From NCBI RefSeq assembly GCF_029320955.1, contig NZ_CP119757.1, positions 4,650,001-4,714,000 on the forward strand: a stretch of DNA of 64,000 bases, read 5' to 3'. The position numbers and the translations under genes were made by a program. Source of the stretch: Flavobacterium sp. YJ01 (GTDB lineage Bacteria > Bacteroidota > Bacteroidia > Flavobacteriales > Flavobacteriaceae). Numbering within the stretch: position 1 is the first letter of the stretch; every line of letters begins with the position of its first letter. The notes below the pieces were generated by a model. That model had not been told where the DNA came from. It saw only the letters and a program-made list of their open reading frames with translations, and ran no database searches. Below, piece by piece: positions 1-7,733 of the stretch.

Positions 1-1
1 T

Positions 2-1069
2 TTTTATGCTCATAGTCAGTCCAATGTGTTTAAGGTAACTTTGGATGCTGGACATGGCGATCATGACTTTGGAGCTGTTTATAGCGGCAGAATTGAAAAA
101 AATATTGCTTTAGCGATTGTTCTAAAAGTGGGAAAGATTTTAGAGCTAAATCCGAATGTTAATGTAATTTATACCCGTAAAACAGACGTTTTTATCGATT
201 TGGTCGAAAGAGCCAATATCGCAAATAGAGCCAATTCAAATATTTTTGTTTCTATACACTGTAATGCCAATAAAAATACAGCTGCCGACGGAACAGAAAC
301 TTATGTAATGGGTTTAAGTAAAGTTGCCTCAAACCTTGAAGCAGCAAAGAAAGAGAACTCTGTAATTACTTTAGAGAAAGATTATAAACGTAAATACGAA
401 GGTTACGATCCTAATTCGCCAGAATCGATGATCGGTATGACATTGATGCAAGAAGAATATTTAGATAACAGTATTTCTTTAGCTACCAAAATTGAAGATA
501 ATTTTGAAAAATTAGGTAAAAAACTTCGTCAAGGCGGTGTGAAACAAGCACCTTTTATGGTACTTCATAAAGCATACATGCCTAGAGTTTTGGTTGAAAC
601 TGGATTTGTATCTAACCCAACAGAAGGTAATATTTTAAATTCTGAAGAAGGTCAGGATGATATTGCAAGAGCAATTGCAGAGGCAATCTTAAGTTATAAA
701 AGAGAGTATTTTGGATCAGGAACCGAGTCAGACGACAGTCGGCCCATAAGAGATACTTCAAAACCAGTAAAGCCTAAAACAACCGCACCTGTTGCAGCGG
801 TTAAAAATGCTCCTAAGGGAACCTTTTTTAAAGTGCAGCTGATAGCGAGTATTAAAAAAACGCCATTGGAACCTAAAAATTTTAAAGGGCTAAAAAATGT
901 GACGATGTTATTTGAAAACAATATATATAAGTATTTCTACGAAGAAACTTCAAGTTACGAAACAGCGCAAAAATATTTGCAAGAAGCTAAAAGTAAAGGG
1001 TATGGCGCAGCATTTTTAGTGGCAACTAGAGATGGAGAAAAAATCAGTATTCAGGACGCAATTAAATAA
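2..1069 (+). CDS. N-acetylmuramoyl-L-alanine amidase with SPOR domain (5' end outside window)
   Basis: Periplasmic zinc amidase that cleaves the lactyl-Ala bond of peptidoglycan, probably in septum splitting or wall turnover. The reading frame is open to base 2 (it reads FYAHSQSN before the GTG at 26), so the true start and signal peptide lie upstream of the window; GTG 26 is only the first possible start inside it. An Amidase_3 domain covers roughly the first 225 residues, with the zinc/catalytic motifs DAGHG, the Glu in GRIEKN, VSIHCNAN and VLVETGFVSN. A proline/threonine-rich linker follows, then a C-terminal SPOR domain (about residues 268-347 counted from GTG 26) that would bind denuded glycan strands. 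The MCE gene follows after about 50 bp in the same direction. Family call is secure; which AmiC-type paralogue it is cannot be told. Confidence 0.93.
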   Translation, partial: FYAHSQSNVFKVTLDAGHGDHDFGAVYSGRIEKNIALAIVLKVGKILELNPNVNVIYTRKTDVFIDLVERANIANRANSNIFVSIHCNANKNTAADGTETYVMGLSKVASNLEAAKKENSVITLEKDYKRKYEGYDPNSPESMIGMTLMQEEYLDNSISLATKIEDNFEKLGKKLRQGGVKQAPFMVLHKAYMPRVLVETGFVSNPTEGNILNSEEGQDDIARAIAEAILSYKREYFGSGTESDDSRPIRDTSKPVKPKTTAPVAAVKNAPKGTFFKVQLIASIKKTPLEPKNFKGLKNVTMLFENNIYKYFYEETSSYETAQKYLQEAKSKGYGAAFLVATRDGEKISIQDAIK

Positions 1070-1119
1070 TAAGCCTAAGTTCGAATATTTATATTAATTT
1101 TGTACAAACACTTAGAATT

Positions 1120-2085
1120 TTGAAACTAACAAGAGAAATTAAAACGGCTATATTAGTCATCGCATCGATTTTATTATTTATTTGGGGTTATAGTTTTCTA
1201 AAAGGCAGAGATCTTTTTACAAATTATAAAACTTTATATGTTCAATATGATAATGTTGAAGATCTTTCACCTTCAGCGCCAGTTACACTTAACGGGCTTG
1301 CAATTGGTAAAGTAAGTAAAATCACTATAGATGAAGTAACAGGTAAATTATTAGTTGAACTTCAGTTAAAAACAGATTTTCCAATTTCTAAAACGAGCAC
1401 TGCATCATTGTATTCTCCTAGTTTAATTGGAGGAAAGCAAATTAAAATTGTTCCGAATTTGGCTGACAAAGAATTAGCAGAAGACGGGCAGACTTTAGCT
1501 TCAAATGTAGAACTTGGATTAACGGAATCTTTAGGAGGGAAAATTGAGCCAATTCAGCAAAAGCTAGACAAAATGCTTGTAAATATTGATGTTTTAGTTA
1601 CCGGACTAAACAATACTTTAGATAAGCAAACGCAAGAAAATTTGAAGAAAACAATTGCTGAGCTAAGTCAGACAATGGCGCAGTTTCATAAAGCTTCAGG
1701 CAGTTTAAATAATATTTTAGACACTAATAAAGGACAGATTAACGGAATGGTTTCTAACTTTAATAAAGCATCAAACAATTTCAATAAAATTTCTGATTCT
1801 TTAAACAAAGCTGATTTAGGGAAAACAGTTCGTAGTTTAAATCAAACTCTTGCCAAAGTTGACGGTTTAATGGCTAATTTAAATTCAGGAAAAGGTACTG
1901 CTGGAAAATTATTAAACGACGATGCTCTTTATAATAACTTAGCAAAAACATCTAAAGAGCTTGAATTGCTTTTACAAGATGTTCGTTTATATCCAACACG
2001 TTACGTAAATGTTTCTCTTTTTGGAAAGAAAAACAAGCCTTATGTGGCGCCAACTGAAGATACAAATTCAACTGATAAAAAATAA
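1120..2085 (+). CDS. MlaD/MCE family membrane-anchored lipid-transport protein
   Basis: Substrate-binding component of an ABC-type lipid or phospholipid transporter in the envelope. One N-terminal membrane segment (about residues 8-28) is followed by a single MCE domain (about 38-120, with the PVTLNGLAIGKV and SLIGGKQIKIV stretches). A long helical, Asn/Lys-rich C-terminus (about 145-300) resembles the needle-like tails of MCE proteins. The start is TTG at 1120: no ATG is available before the conserved MKLTREIK-type N-terminus. A TAATTTTG box at 1095-1102 suggests its own promoter and a short leader. The permease and ATPase partners (MlaE/MlaF) are not in the window. The Fe-S gene begins 6 bp after the stop, so they are probably co-transcribed. 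Confidence 0.88.
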   Translation: MKLTREIKTAILVIASILLFIWGYSFLKGRDLFTNYKTLYVQYDNVEDLSPSAPVTLNGLAIGKVSKITIDEVTGKLLVELQLKTDFPISKTSTASLYSPSLIGGKQIKIVPNLADKELAEDGQTLASNVELGLTESLGGKIEPIQQKLDKMLVNIDVLVTGLNNTLDKQTQENLKKTIAELSQTMAQFHKASGSLNNILDTNKGQINGMVSNFNKASNNFNKISDSLNKADLGKTVRSLNQTLAKVDGLMANLNSGKGTAGKLLNDDALYNNLAKTSKELELLLQDVRLYPTRYVNVSLFGKKNKPYVAPTEDTNSTDKK

Positions 2086-2091
2086 TTGTAA

Positions 2092-3426
2092 ATGAGTTAT
2101 TTAGATAATATTTTGTTTGCCATACTTCTTGTAGTTGGTTTCGGTTTTTTTGCAGCGAGCGTAAAAAAGATCATCCGAAACATTAATTTGGGAGTAGATG
2201 TAGATCGAAAAGATAATCCTAAAGCTCGATGGGAAAACATGGCTTTGATTGCTCTTGGGCAATCAAGAATGGTGAGACGCCCTGTTGCAGGAATACTGCA
2301 TATTTTTGTTTATGTGGGATTCATCATTATTAATATTGAATTACTTGAAATAATAATTGATGGGCTTTTCGGTACACACCGAATTTTTGCTCCGTATTTG
2401 GGAGTAGTTTATGATGTTTTAATTGCTTCGTTTGAAATATTAGCAATACTGGTTATTTTTGCGGTTACTGTTTTTTGGATCAGAAGAAATTTCATTAGAT
2501 TGAAACGTTTTATTCACTCTGATTTAACTGGATTCCCAAAAAGCGATGCGAATTACATTTTGTATTTTGAAACTGTTTTGATGATTTTGTTTTTATTGAT
2601 GAACGCTTCAGATTATCATTTGCAAAATGTTCCAGGAGGTGTTTTTCATAAAGCAGGAAGTTTTCCAATTAGTCAGTTTATCGCTCCGATTTTTAACGGA
2701 ATGTCAAATGAATTGGTTGTGCTTTTATTTGAAGTTTTCTGGTGGTTGCATATTGCTGGAATTTTAGTTTTTATGAACTATTTATATTTCTCTAAACATT
2801 TGCATATTCTTTTGGCTTTCCCAAATACTTATTTTGCTAATTTAAAGCTAGAAGGGCAATTTGATAATTTAGCTTCTGTTACAAATGAAGTGAAGCTGAT
2901 GATGGATCCAAATGCCGATCCGTTTGCAGCGGCACCGCCCGCAGATGAAAATGCTGCTCCAGCTAAATTTGGCGCAAGTGATGTTCAGGATTTAAACTGG
3001 GTTCAGTTATTAAATGCTTACACATGTACAGAATGTGGACGTTGTACTTCTTCTTGTCCGGCAAATCAAACGGGTAAAAAATTGTCTCCTCGTAAAATTA
3101 TGATGGATACAAGAGATCGTTTGACGGAAGTAGGAAAAAATATTGACGCCAATAAAGGTGTTTTTGTTCCCGATAATAAATCACTTTTAAACGATTATAT
3201 TACTCCAGAAGAATTATGGGCTTGTACATCTTGTAATGCTTGTGTAGAGGAATGTCCTGTAAATATTAGTCCGTTATCTATTATTATGGATATGCGTCGT
3301 TATCTGGTTATGGAACAAAGTGCTGCTCCAATGTCATTAAACGCGATGATGACTAATATTGAAAATAATGGTGCGCCTTGGCAGTATAGCCAGCAAGACC
3401 GTTTGAATTGGAAAAACGAGAATTAA
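2092..3426 (+). CDS. Membrane-bound 4Fe-4S oxidoreductase subunit (HdrC/NarI-like fusion)
   Basis: Electron-transfer protein of the inner membrane. About five hydrophobic segments (near residues 5-27, 64-90, 100-128, 155-175 and 210-232) form a respiratory-type membrane domain. A cytoplasmic domain with two 4Fe-4S clusters follows: the first CxxCxxCxxxCP motif starts near Cys312 (CTECGRCTSSCP) and the second near Cys378 (CTSCNACVEECP). A Pro/Ala-rich linker around residues 280-300 joins the halves. It lies 6 bp after the MCE gene and is followed by a CCG-domain protein. The pair resembles the split HdrC/HdrB or glycolate-oxidase-type Fe-S modules common in Bacteroidota. Donor and acceptor are unknown; exchange between a menaquinone-type carrier and a cytoplasmic partner is inference. 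Confidence 0.85.
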   Translation: MSYLDNILFAILLVVGFGFFAASVKKIIRNINLGVDVDRKDNPKARWENMALIALGQSRMVRRPVAGILHIFVYVGFIIINIELLEIIIDGLFGTHRIFAPYLGVVYDVLIASFEILAILVIFAVTVFWIRRNFIRLKRFIHSDLTGFPKSDANYILYFETVLMILFLLMNASDYHLQNVPGGVFHKAGSFPISQFIAPIFNGMSNELVVLLFEVFWWLHIAGILVFMNYLYFSKHLHILLAFPNTYFANLKLEGQFDNLASVTNEVKLMMDPNADPFAAAPPADENAAPAKFGASDVQDLNWVQLLNAYTCTECGRCTSSCPANQTGKKLSPRKIMMDTRDRLTEVGKNIDANKGVFVPDNKSLLNDYITPEELWACTSCNACVEECPVNISPLSIIMDMRRYLVMEQSAAPMSLNAMMTNIENNGAPWQYSQQDRLNWKNEN

Positions 3427-3433
3427 GATTTAT

Positions 3434-3550
3434 TGTTTATTCGGTTAGTTGTTTAACCGTTTAATCAATTTTAAAATAATACTTCGGTTTTTATAAAATT
3501 GTGATTTTGCTTTTAGCGATTAAACAATTCAACGATTAACCGATTAAACA
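3434..3550. repeat. Imperfect inverted repeat, GTTTAATCGGTTAA family
   Basis: Two arms of about 35 bp (3434-3468 and 3517-3550) are imperfect reverse complements built from TGTTTATTCGGTTA and GTTTAATC-type words. A relative lies between pyrR and pyrB at about 42950-43020. This 117-bp palindrome fills the gap between the two Fe-S oxidoreductase genes. It could fold in the transcript and adjust expression of the second gene; no coding capacity is seen. Confidence 0.6.
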
Positions 3551-3561
3551 AAGTGAGAGAG

Positions 3562-4353
3562 ATGTCAGAAAGTTTAGTGGTGCCAACAATGGCAGAAATG
3601 CTTGCCGAAGGGAAACAACCAGAAGTTTTGTTTTGGGTAGGTTGCGCAGGAAGTTTTGATGATAGAGCAAAAAAAATTACTAAAGCGTTTGTGCGAATTT
3701 TGAATCGTACGAATGTTTCTTTTGCAGTTTTAGGTACAGAAGAAAGCTGTACTGGAGATCCTGCAAAAAGAGCTGGAAACGAATTTTTGTTTCAGATGCA
3801 GGCGATGATGAATATTGAAGTTCTGAATGCTTATGAAGCAAAGAAAATTGTAACAGCTTGTCCTCATTGTTTTAATACTTTAAAAAATGAATATCCTGAA
3901 TTAGGAGGTAATTACGAAGTTATTCATCATACAGAATTTCTAAAATCATTAATTGATGATGGAAGATTAACTGTTGAAGGTGGACAATTTAAAGGTAAAA
4001 AAATTACTTTTCACGATCCTTGTTATTTAGGAAGAGCAAATAAAGTTTACGAAGCACCAAGAGATTTAATTGAGAAGTTAGACGTTGAATTAGTAGAAAT
4101 GAAACGTTCTAAGGCAAATGGATTATGTTGCGGTGCAGGTGGAGCGCAAATGTTTAAAGATGCCGAACCTGGAAATAAAGAAGTGAACGTTCTTCGTACA
4201 GAAGATGCTCTAGAGGTTCAGCCAGATATTATTGCCGCAGGTTGTCCATTCTGTAATACGATGTTAACAGATGGAATTAAACACGCGCATAAAGAAGGTG
4301 AGATAAAAGTAATGGACGTTGCTGAGTTAATAGCAAATGCACAAGATTTGTAA
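3562..4353 (+). CDS. CCG-domain (heterodisulfide reductase B-like) Fe-S protein
   Basis: Cytoplasmic partner of the preceding membrane Fe-S protein. Two cysteine-rich CCG domains are visible. The first has the WVGCAGSFD start and a TACPHCFNTL end; the second has HDPCYLGR, GLCCGAGGA and AGCPFCNTM. Such domains bind a non-cubane 4Fe-4S cluster in HdrB, and related proteins pass electrons in glycolate or lactate oxidation complexes. I chose ATG 3562 over the in-frame GTG at 3553 because the conserved N-terminus begins MSESLVVPTMAEM. Length is about 263 residues, normal for the single-subunit form. The physiological substrate cannot be read from the sequence. Confidence 0.88.
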   Translation: MSESLVVPTMAEMLAEGKQPEVLFWVGCAGSFDDRAKKITKAFVRILNRTNVSFAVLGTEESCTGDPAKRAGNEFLFQMQAMMNIEVLNAYEAKKIVTACPHCFNTLKNEYPELGGNYEVIHHTEFLKSLIDDGRLTVEGGQFKGKKITFHDPCYLGRANKVYEAPRDLIEKLDVELVEMKRSKANGLCCGAGGAQMFKDAEPGNKEVNVLRTEDALEVQPDIIAAGCPFCNTMLTDGIKHAHKEGEIKVMDVAELIANAQDL

Positions 4354-4433
4354 AAAAAAGTTGCTAAGGTTTTTAAGTTCCTAAGATTCTAAGTTTTTGA
4401 ACTTGAAACATTAAACTTAAAACTTTTCAAAAA

Positions 4434-4456
4434 ATCTAAAATCAACAATTTAAAAT
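4434..4456 (+). repeat. Short intergenic repeat ending near a start codon (ATCTAAAATC family)
   Basis: This 23-bp stretch differs by one base from 44626-44648, which runs into the rnz start codon. Here it ends 6 bp before the ATG of the next gene. It is AT-rich and would leave the translation-initiation region unstructured. In Bacteroidota, where Shine-Dalgarno pairing matters little, such a leader could be functional, but this is inference from two copies. Confidence 0.5.
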
Positions 4457-4462
4457 TAAAAA

Positions 4463-4945
4463 ATGTATATACCTTTTGAAAATTTACCAGGTGAATCTAG
4501 AGTTTGGATTTACCAATCAAACAGAAAGTTTTCTGAGGAAGAGTTTTCTGAAATTGAAACTGATTTAAAAGCTTTTGTAGAAGAATGGGCCGCTCACGGA
4601 ACAAGTCTAGAAGCTTCTTTTTTATTGAAATACAATAGATTTATAATATTGGCTGTAAATCAAGATGTGCAAGCAGCAACTGGCTGTTCAATTGATAGTT
4701 CAGTAGAATTTATTCAAAGTTTAGAGAAAAAATATAACGTTGATTTGTTAGATAAAATGAACGTTACTTTTAAACTTGGCGAACATATTGCACACAAACC
4801 ATTAATCGATTTTAAGAAAATGGTTAAAGATAAATCTGTTTCTGAGAATACAATTGTTTTCAATAATTTGGTTAATAATATCGAAGAATTTAATGAATCT
4901 TGGGAAGTTCCTGCTGCTGATAGTTGGCACAGCAGATTTTTCTAA
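4463..4945 (+). CDS. Conserved 160-aa Bacteroidota protein (often mislabelled ABC transporter ATPase)
   Basis: Soluble 160-residue protein starting MYIPFENLPGESRVWIYQ. I recognise it as a widespread flavobacterial family commonly carried in databases as 'ABC transporter ATPase'. It has no Walker A, Walker B or ABC signature and is far too short for an ABC ATPase, so that name is not supported. The visible features are an N-terminal beta segment, a helix with FVEEWAAHG and a central GCSIDSS motif. A strong hairpin terminator at 4967-5000 ends this transcription unit. Function unknown. Confidence 0.85.
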   Translation: MYIPFENLPGESRVWIYQSNRKFSEEEFSEIETDLKAFVEEWAAHGTSLEASFLLKYNRFIILAVNQDVQAATGCSIDSSVEFIQSLEKKYNVDLLDKMNVTFKLGEHIAHKPLIDFKKMVKDKSVSENTIVFNNLVNNIEEFNESWEVPAADSWHSRFF

Positions 4946-4966
4946 GAAAGATTTATAAATTATTTG

Positions 4967-5000
4967 AAAGGCATGAAACTTAGGTTTTATGCCTTTTTTT
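4967..5000 (+). terminator. Rho-independent terminator
   Basis: AAAGGCAT pairs with ATGCCTTT around a short loop and is followed by a run of seven T. It closes the unit ending with the 160-aa protein. Confidence 0.8.
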
Positions 5001-5030
5001 GTTTTAATGTTTCAGGTTTCGCCAAAGTTT

Positions 5031-5130
5031 GTCATTCCGAGGAACGAGGAATCTCCGCAAGTAGCTCCGCAATTAAAATTACCAATCTTTGTCGAGTTTC
5101 TTACGAAGATTCCTCGTTCCTCGGAATGAC
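5031..5130. repeat. 100-bp palindromic intergenic element (family A, full copy)
   Basis: The first 24 bases (5031-5054, beginning GTCATTCCGAGGAACGAGG) are exactly reverse-complemented at 5107-5130, and weaker pairing continues inward. A second copy of identical 100-bp length lies at 38370-38469 and a 51-bp single arm at 40330-40380. The 65-codon open frame across this copy is a by-product of the palindrome. No transposase is nearby, so this is a REP/MITE-like non-autonomous element. Confidence 0.85.
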
Positions 5131-5215
5131 AATACAGCGTGAAACTTTATCAAAGTTTTAAACTTTGACAAAGTTTGTGAAGAAAAGTTCTTATGAAAAA
5201 CAAAAATATCTTATC

Positions 5216-5311
5216 TAGCCCCGATGGGAGCGGTATCTCCCGATTTAGAAAAACAAGGCTTTTTAGCCGTAGTTTTTGTTGGTCGGGAATTTAGCGGACA
5301 GCGGGACGAGT
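5216..5311 (+). ncRNA. Structured RNA or repeat resembling the Flavo-1 family
   Basis: The segment begins TAGCCCCGATGGGAGCGG and ends TAGCGGACAGCGGGAC. It folds as nested helices: an outer CCCG/CGGG, a middle TCCCGA/TCGGGA, and an inner arm with GGC/GCC and A5C/GT5. From memory this layout matches the flavobacterial Flavo-1 RNA; that assignment needs a covariance-model search. The strand is chosen by analogy with the similar RNA at 20838-20940. No clear promoter is seen. Confidence 0.5.
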
Positions 5312-5448
5312 GGTTCTTTTTATTTGATATTGTCTGCTTCTAAAAATATTTATTAACTAGAATTAATCTAATTTTGTCAAAAATCTAACAATTTAAAAGC
5401 TTATTTACACGTGATTTTTGAGTATTTTCGTAGAATTAAATTTAATCC

Positions 5449-6594
5449 ATGAAAATAGCAATTGTTTGTTATCCTACTTTTGGAGGTAGTGGTGTGGTAG
5501 CCACAGAGTTAGGTCTCGAATTAGCCAGAAGAGGACACGAAATACATTTTATCACATACAGTCAACCAGTAAGGTTGGCGCTTTTAAATCCGAATGTTCA
5601 TTATCACGAAGTAAATGTTCCGGAGTATCCATTGTTTCATTATCAGCCTTATGAATTAGCCTTGTCGAGCAAATTGGTCGATATGGTTAAATTATATAAA
5701 ATTGAGCTTTTACACGTGCATTATGCCATTCCTCATGCTTATGCAGGCTATATGGCGAAACAAATGCTTAAAAATGAAGGGATTAATCTTCCGATGATTA
5801 CGACGCTTCACGGTACTGATATTACATTGGTCGGAAATCATCCGTTTTATAAACCGGCGGTAACTTTTAGCATCAATAAATCGGATTATGTTACTTCTGT
5901 TTCGCAGAGTTTGAAAGATGATACTTTGAAATTATTCAAAATCAAGAATAAAATTAAAGTAATTCCGAACTTTATTGAATTGGATAAAGTTAAAAAAGAT
6001 CCTTTAGCACCATGTCACAGATATGTGATGGCAAATGAAAATGAGCGTATTATAACACACATCAGTAATTTTAGAAAGGTAAAACGTATTCCAGATATTA
6101 TTAAGATTTTCTATAATGTACAGAAAGAAATTCCTGCTAAGTTAATGATGGTTGGAGACGGGCCAGAAAAAGAAAAGGCAGAAATCTTATGCCAAGAATT
6201 AGGGATTTTAGATAAAGTGATTTTCTTTGGAAATAGCCATGAAATTGATAAAATTTTATGCATGACCGATTTGTTTTTATTGCCTTCTGAAACTGAAAGT
6301 TTTGGTTTGGCAGCTTTAGAAGCAATGGCGTGTGGTGTGCCCGTAATTTCTAGTAATTCTGGTGGTTTGCCTGAGGTTAATTTTGATGGCTTTTCGGGTT
6401 ATTTAAGCAATGTTGGAAATGTCGAGGAAATGGCTGAAAACGCATTGAAAATTTTAAGAGACGATGCTGTTTTAAGTCAGTTTAAGGCAAATGCTTTAGA
6501 AGTGGCTAGAAAGTTTGATATCAGAAATATTCTTCCTAAATACGAAGCATTGTATCAAAAAGCAGTTGATGATTATAAATATGAAAAGCATTAA
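5449..6594 (+). CDS. bshA: N-acetyl-alpha-D-glucosaminyl L-malate synthase BshA (bacillithiol synthesis)
   Basis: GT4-family retaining glycosyltransferase that joins GlcNAc from UDP-GlcNAc to L-malate, the first step of bacillithiol biosynthesis, in the cytoplasm. The 381-residue length is typical. The N-terminus MKIAIVCYPTFGGSG carries the nucleotide-sugar glycine loop, TTLHGTDIT and VTSVSQSL are characteristic of BshA, and the donor-binding E-x7-E motif lies near residues 281-289 (SETESFGLAALEAM). A divergence from neighbours in function is normal here; the lipoprotein gene follows after 15 bp. bshB and bshC are not in the window. Confidence 0.93.
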   Translation: MKIAIVCYPTFGGSGVVATELGLELARRGHEIHFITYSQPVRLALLNPNVHYHEVNVPEYPLFHYQPYELALSSKLVDMVKLYKIELLHVHYAIPHAYAGYMAKQMLKNEGINLPMITTLHGTDITLVGNHPFYKPAVTFSINKSDYVTSVSQSLKDDTLKLFKIKNKIKVIPNFIELDKVKKDPLAPCHRYVMANENERIITHISNFRKVKRIPDIIKIFYNVQKEIPAKLMMVGDGPEKEKAEILCQELGILDKVIFFGNSHEIDKILCMTDLFLLPSETESFGLAALEAMACGVPVISSNSGGLPEVNFDGFSGYLSNVGNVEEMAENALKILRDDAVLSQFKANALEVARKFDIRNILPKYEALYQKAVDDYKYEKH

Positions 6595-6609
6595 TTTAAA
6601 GAGCAATAA

Positions 6610-7032
6610 ATGAAAAAAGTAATTTCTGTTTTAGCGGTTTTTGTGATGATTTCTTGTGGTGTTAAGAAAGTTGAAAGTTCAAACGCATTGTATGAAGTTT
6701 TGACAAAGCAATCTGATGGTGGTGGAAACATTAAATTTTTTGAGATTTTAACAGAACCAAACGAAATTAAAATGCTCGAAAATGATCCTCTTCTGGCTGA
6801 TAAAATGAAGAGTCCAAATGTTCACGATTATAATTATGTAATCTTAAATATGGGCGAAAAAAACACCAGCGGTTATTCTATCGACGTTGAAAAAGTGGAA
6901 GAAACAGATAAAAATATTATTATTACTGTAAAAGAAAATAGCCCTGCAAAAGATGCAATGACAATGCAGGTAATCTCTTATCCTTATACTGTAGTAAAAA
7001 TTCACTCTAAGAAAGAAATTATAATTAAATAG
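6610..7032 (+). CDS. Lipoprotein with PrcB_C-like domain
   Basis: Small exported lipoprotein of 140 residues. The lipobox is ISCG with Cys at about residue 16. The second half (VILNMGEKNTSGYSIDVEKV, then QVISYPYTVVKI) matches what I know of the PrcB_C domain of the Treponema dentilisin complex, where PrcB assists the protease. No protease gene is adjacent, so a role in protease maturation here is not supported by context. It follows bshA closely and shares the bidirectional terminator at 7058-7087 with the convergent gene. Confidence 0.75.
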   Translation: MKKVISVLAVFVMISCGVKKVESSNALYEVLTKQSDGGGNIKFFEILTEPNEIKMLENDPLLADKMKSPNVHDYNYVILNMGEKNTSGYSIDVEKVEETDKNIIITVKENSPAKDAMTMQVISYPYTVVKIHSKKEIIIK

Positions 7033-7057
7033 AAATTTTGATGTTGTCAAAAAAAAG

Positions 7058-7087
7058 AAATCCTGTCATTGTGAAATGACAGGATTT
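7058..7087. terminator. Bidirectional terminator between convergent genes
   Basis: A 13-bp perfect stem (AAATCCTGTCATT with its complement) encloses a GTGA loop. T-rich sequence follows on the plus strand and A-rich sequence precedes, so it can stop transcription from both sides. Confidence 0.8.
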
Positions 7088-7115
7088 TCTTCTTACAATT
7101 ATTTTTTATTTTTAT

Positions 7116-7613
7116 TTAGAATCTGAATTTAACCCCTAAACCGACGTCAAATCCAAAATTGTCATCATCATAATATCCAGAACCAATTTCTGGTCTAGCG
7201 TCTAATGACAGTGTTAATGGTACTTCTTTAAATCTGTATTCGATACCAATATCTCCAGCAGCAAAAACATAAGTTCCGCTATCTTTAAATCTATTATCGT
7301 TGTAGCGGTAATCGTAATCCCAAGCGGCTAAACCTCCACCGACACCAGCGTACCAGTTAAAACCTCCATCGATGTTCCAAACCCATTGGTAAAGTGCAAC
7401 ACCTTTAATGGCATCAACATCTCTACTATTTCTCCAGCCTAAATCAAATTCAAGTCTGTTTTTTTGATTCAATCCTAATTGGTATGATACCTCACCACCA
7501 AATCCGTTGTTGTCTCCAAGACGTAATCCTAAAGCGTGTTTTGAAATTTCTTGTGATTGAGCCGTGAATGCTAATCCAAAAAGCATAATGGCAGATAAAA
7601 TTATCTTTTTCAT
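7116..7613 (-). CDS. Small outer-membrane beta-barrel protein
   Basis: 165 residues with a clear signal peptide (MKKIILSAIMLFGLAFTAQSQ). The rest alternates polar and hydrophobic residues rich in Gly, Tyr and Trp, and ends in a membrane-insertion-type strand (GLGVKFRF, terminal Phe). This fits an eight-strand barrel of the OmpW/OmpA-barrel size class. The motifs GLRLGDNNGFGGEVSYQ and VGGGLAAWDYDY are seen in generic Bacteroidota porin-family proteins. Transcribed alone on the minus strand. Function unknown. Confidence 0.8.
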   Translation of the reverse strand: MKKIILSAIMLFGLAFTAQSQEISKHALGLRLGDNNGFGGEVSYQLGLNQKNRLEFDLGWRNSRDVDAIKGVALYQWVWNIDGGFNWYAGVGGGLAAWDYDYRYNDNRFKDSGTYVFAAGDIGIEYRFKEVPLTLSLDARPEIGSGYYDDDNFGFDVGLGVKFRF

Positions 7614-7733
7614 AAAATGGTTAAATTATTTTTTTCAAATGTATTATTACAGTCAGAAAGAGAACGTATAAAATTTTTGAAAATTGTTATATAATTTACA
7701 TTTTTTGAAATTTCGCAATCTAAATGTTAAAAT

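Noticed and set aside
4964..5161. 65-codon open frame on the plus strand
   Set aside because: It runs through the terminator and both arms of the 100-bp palindrome; the protein is a translation of a repeat.
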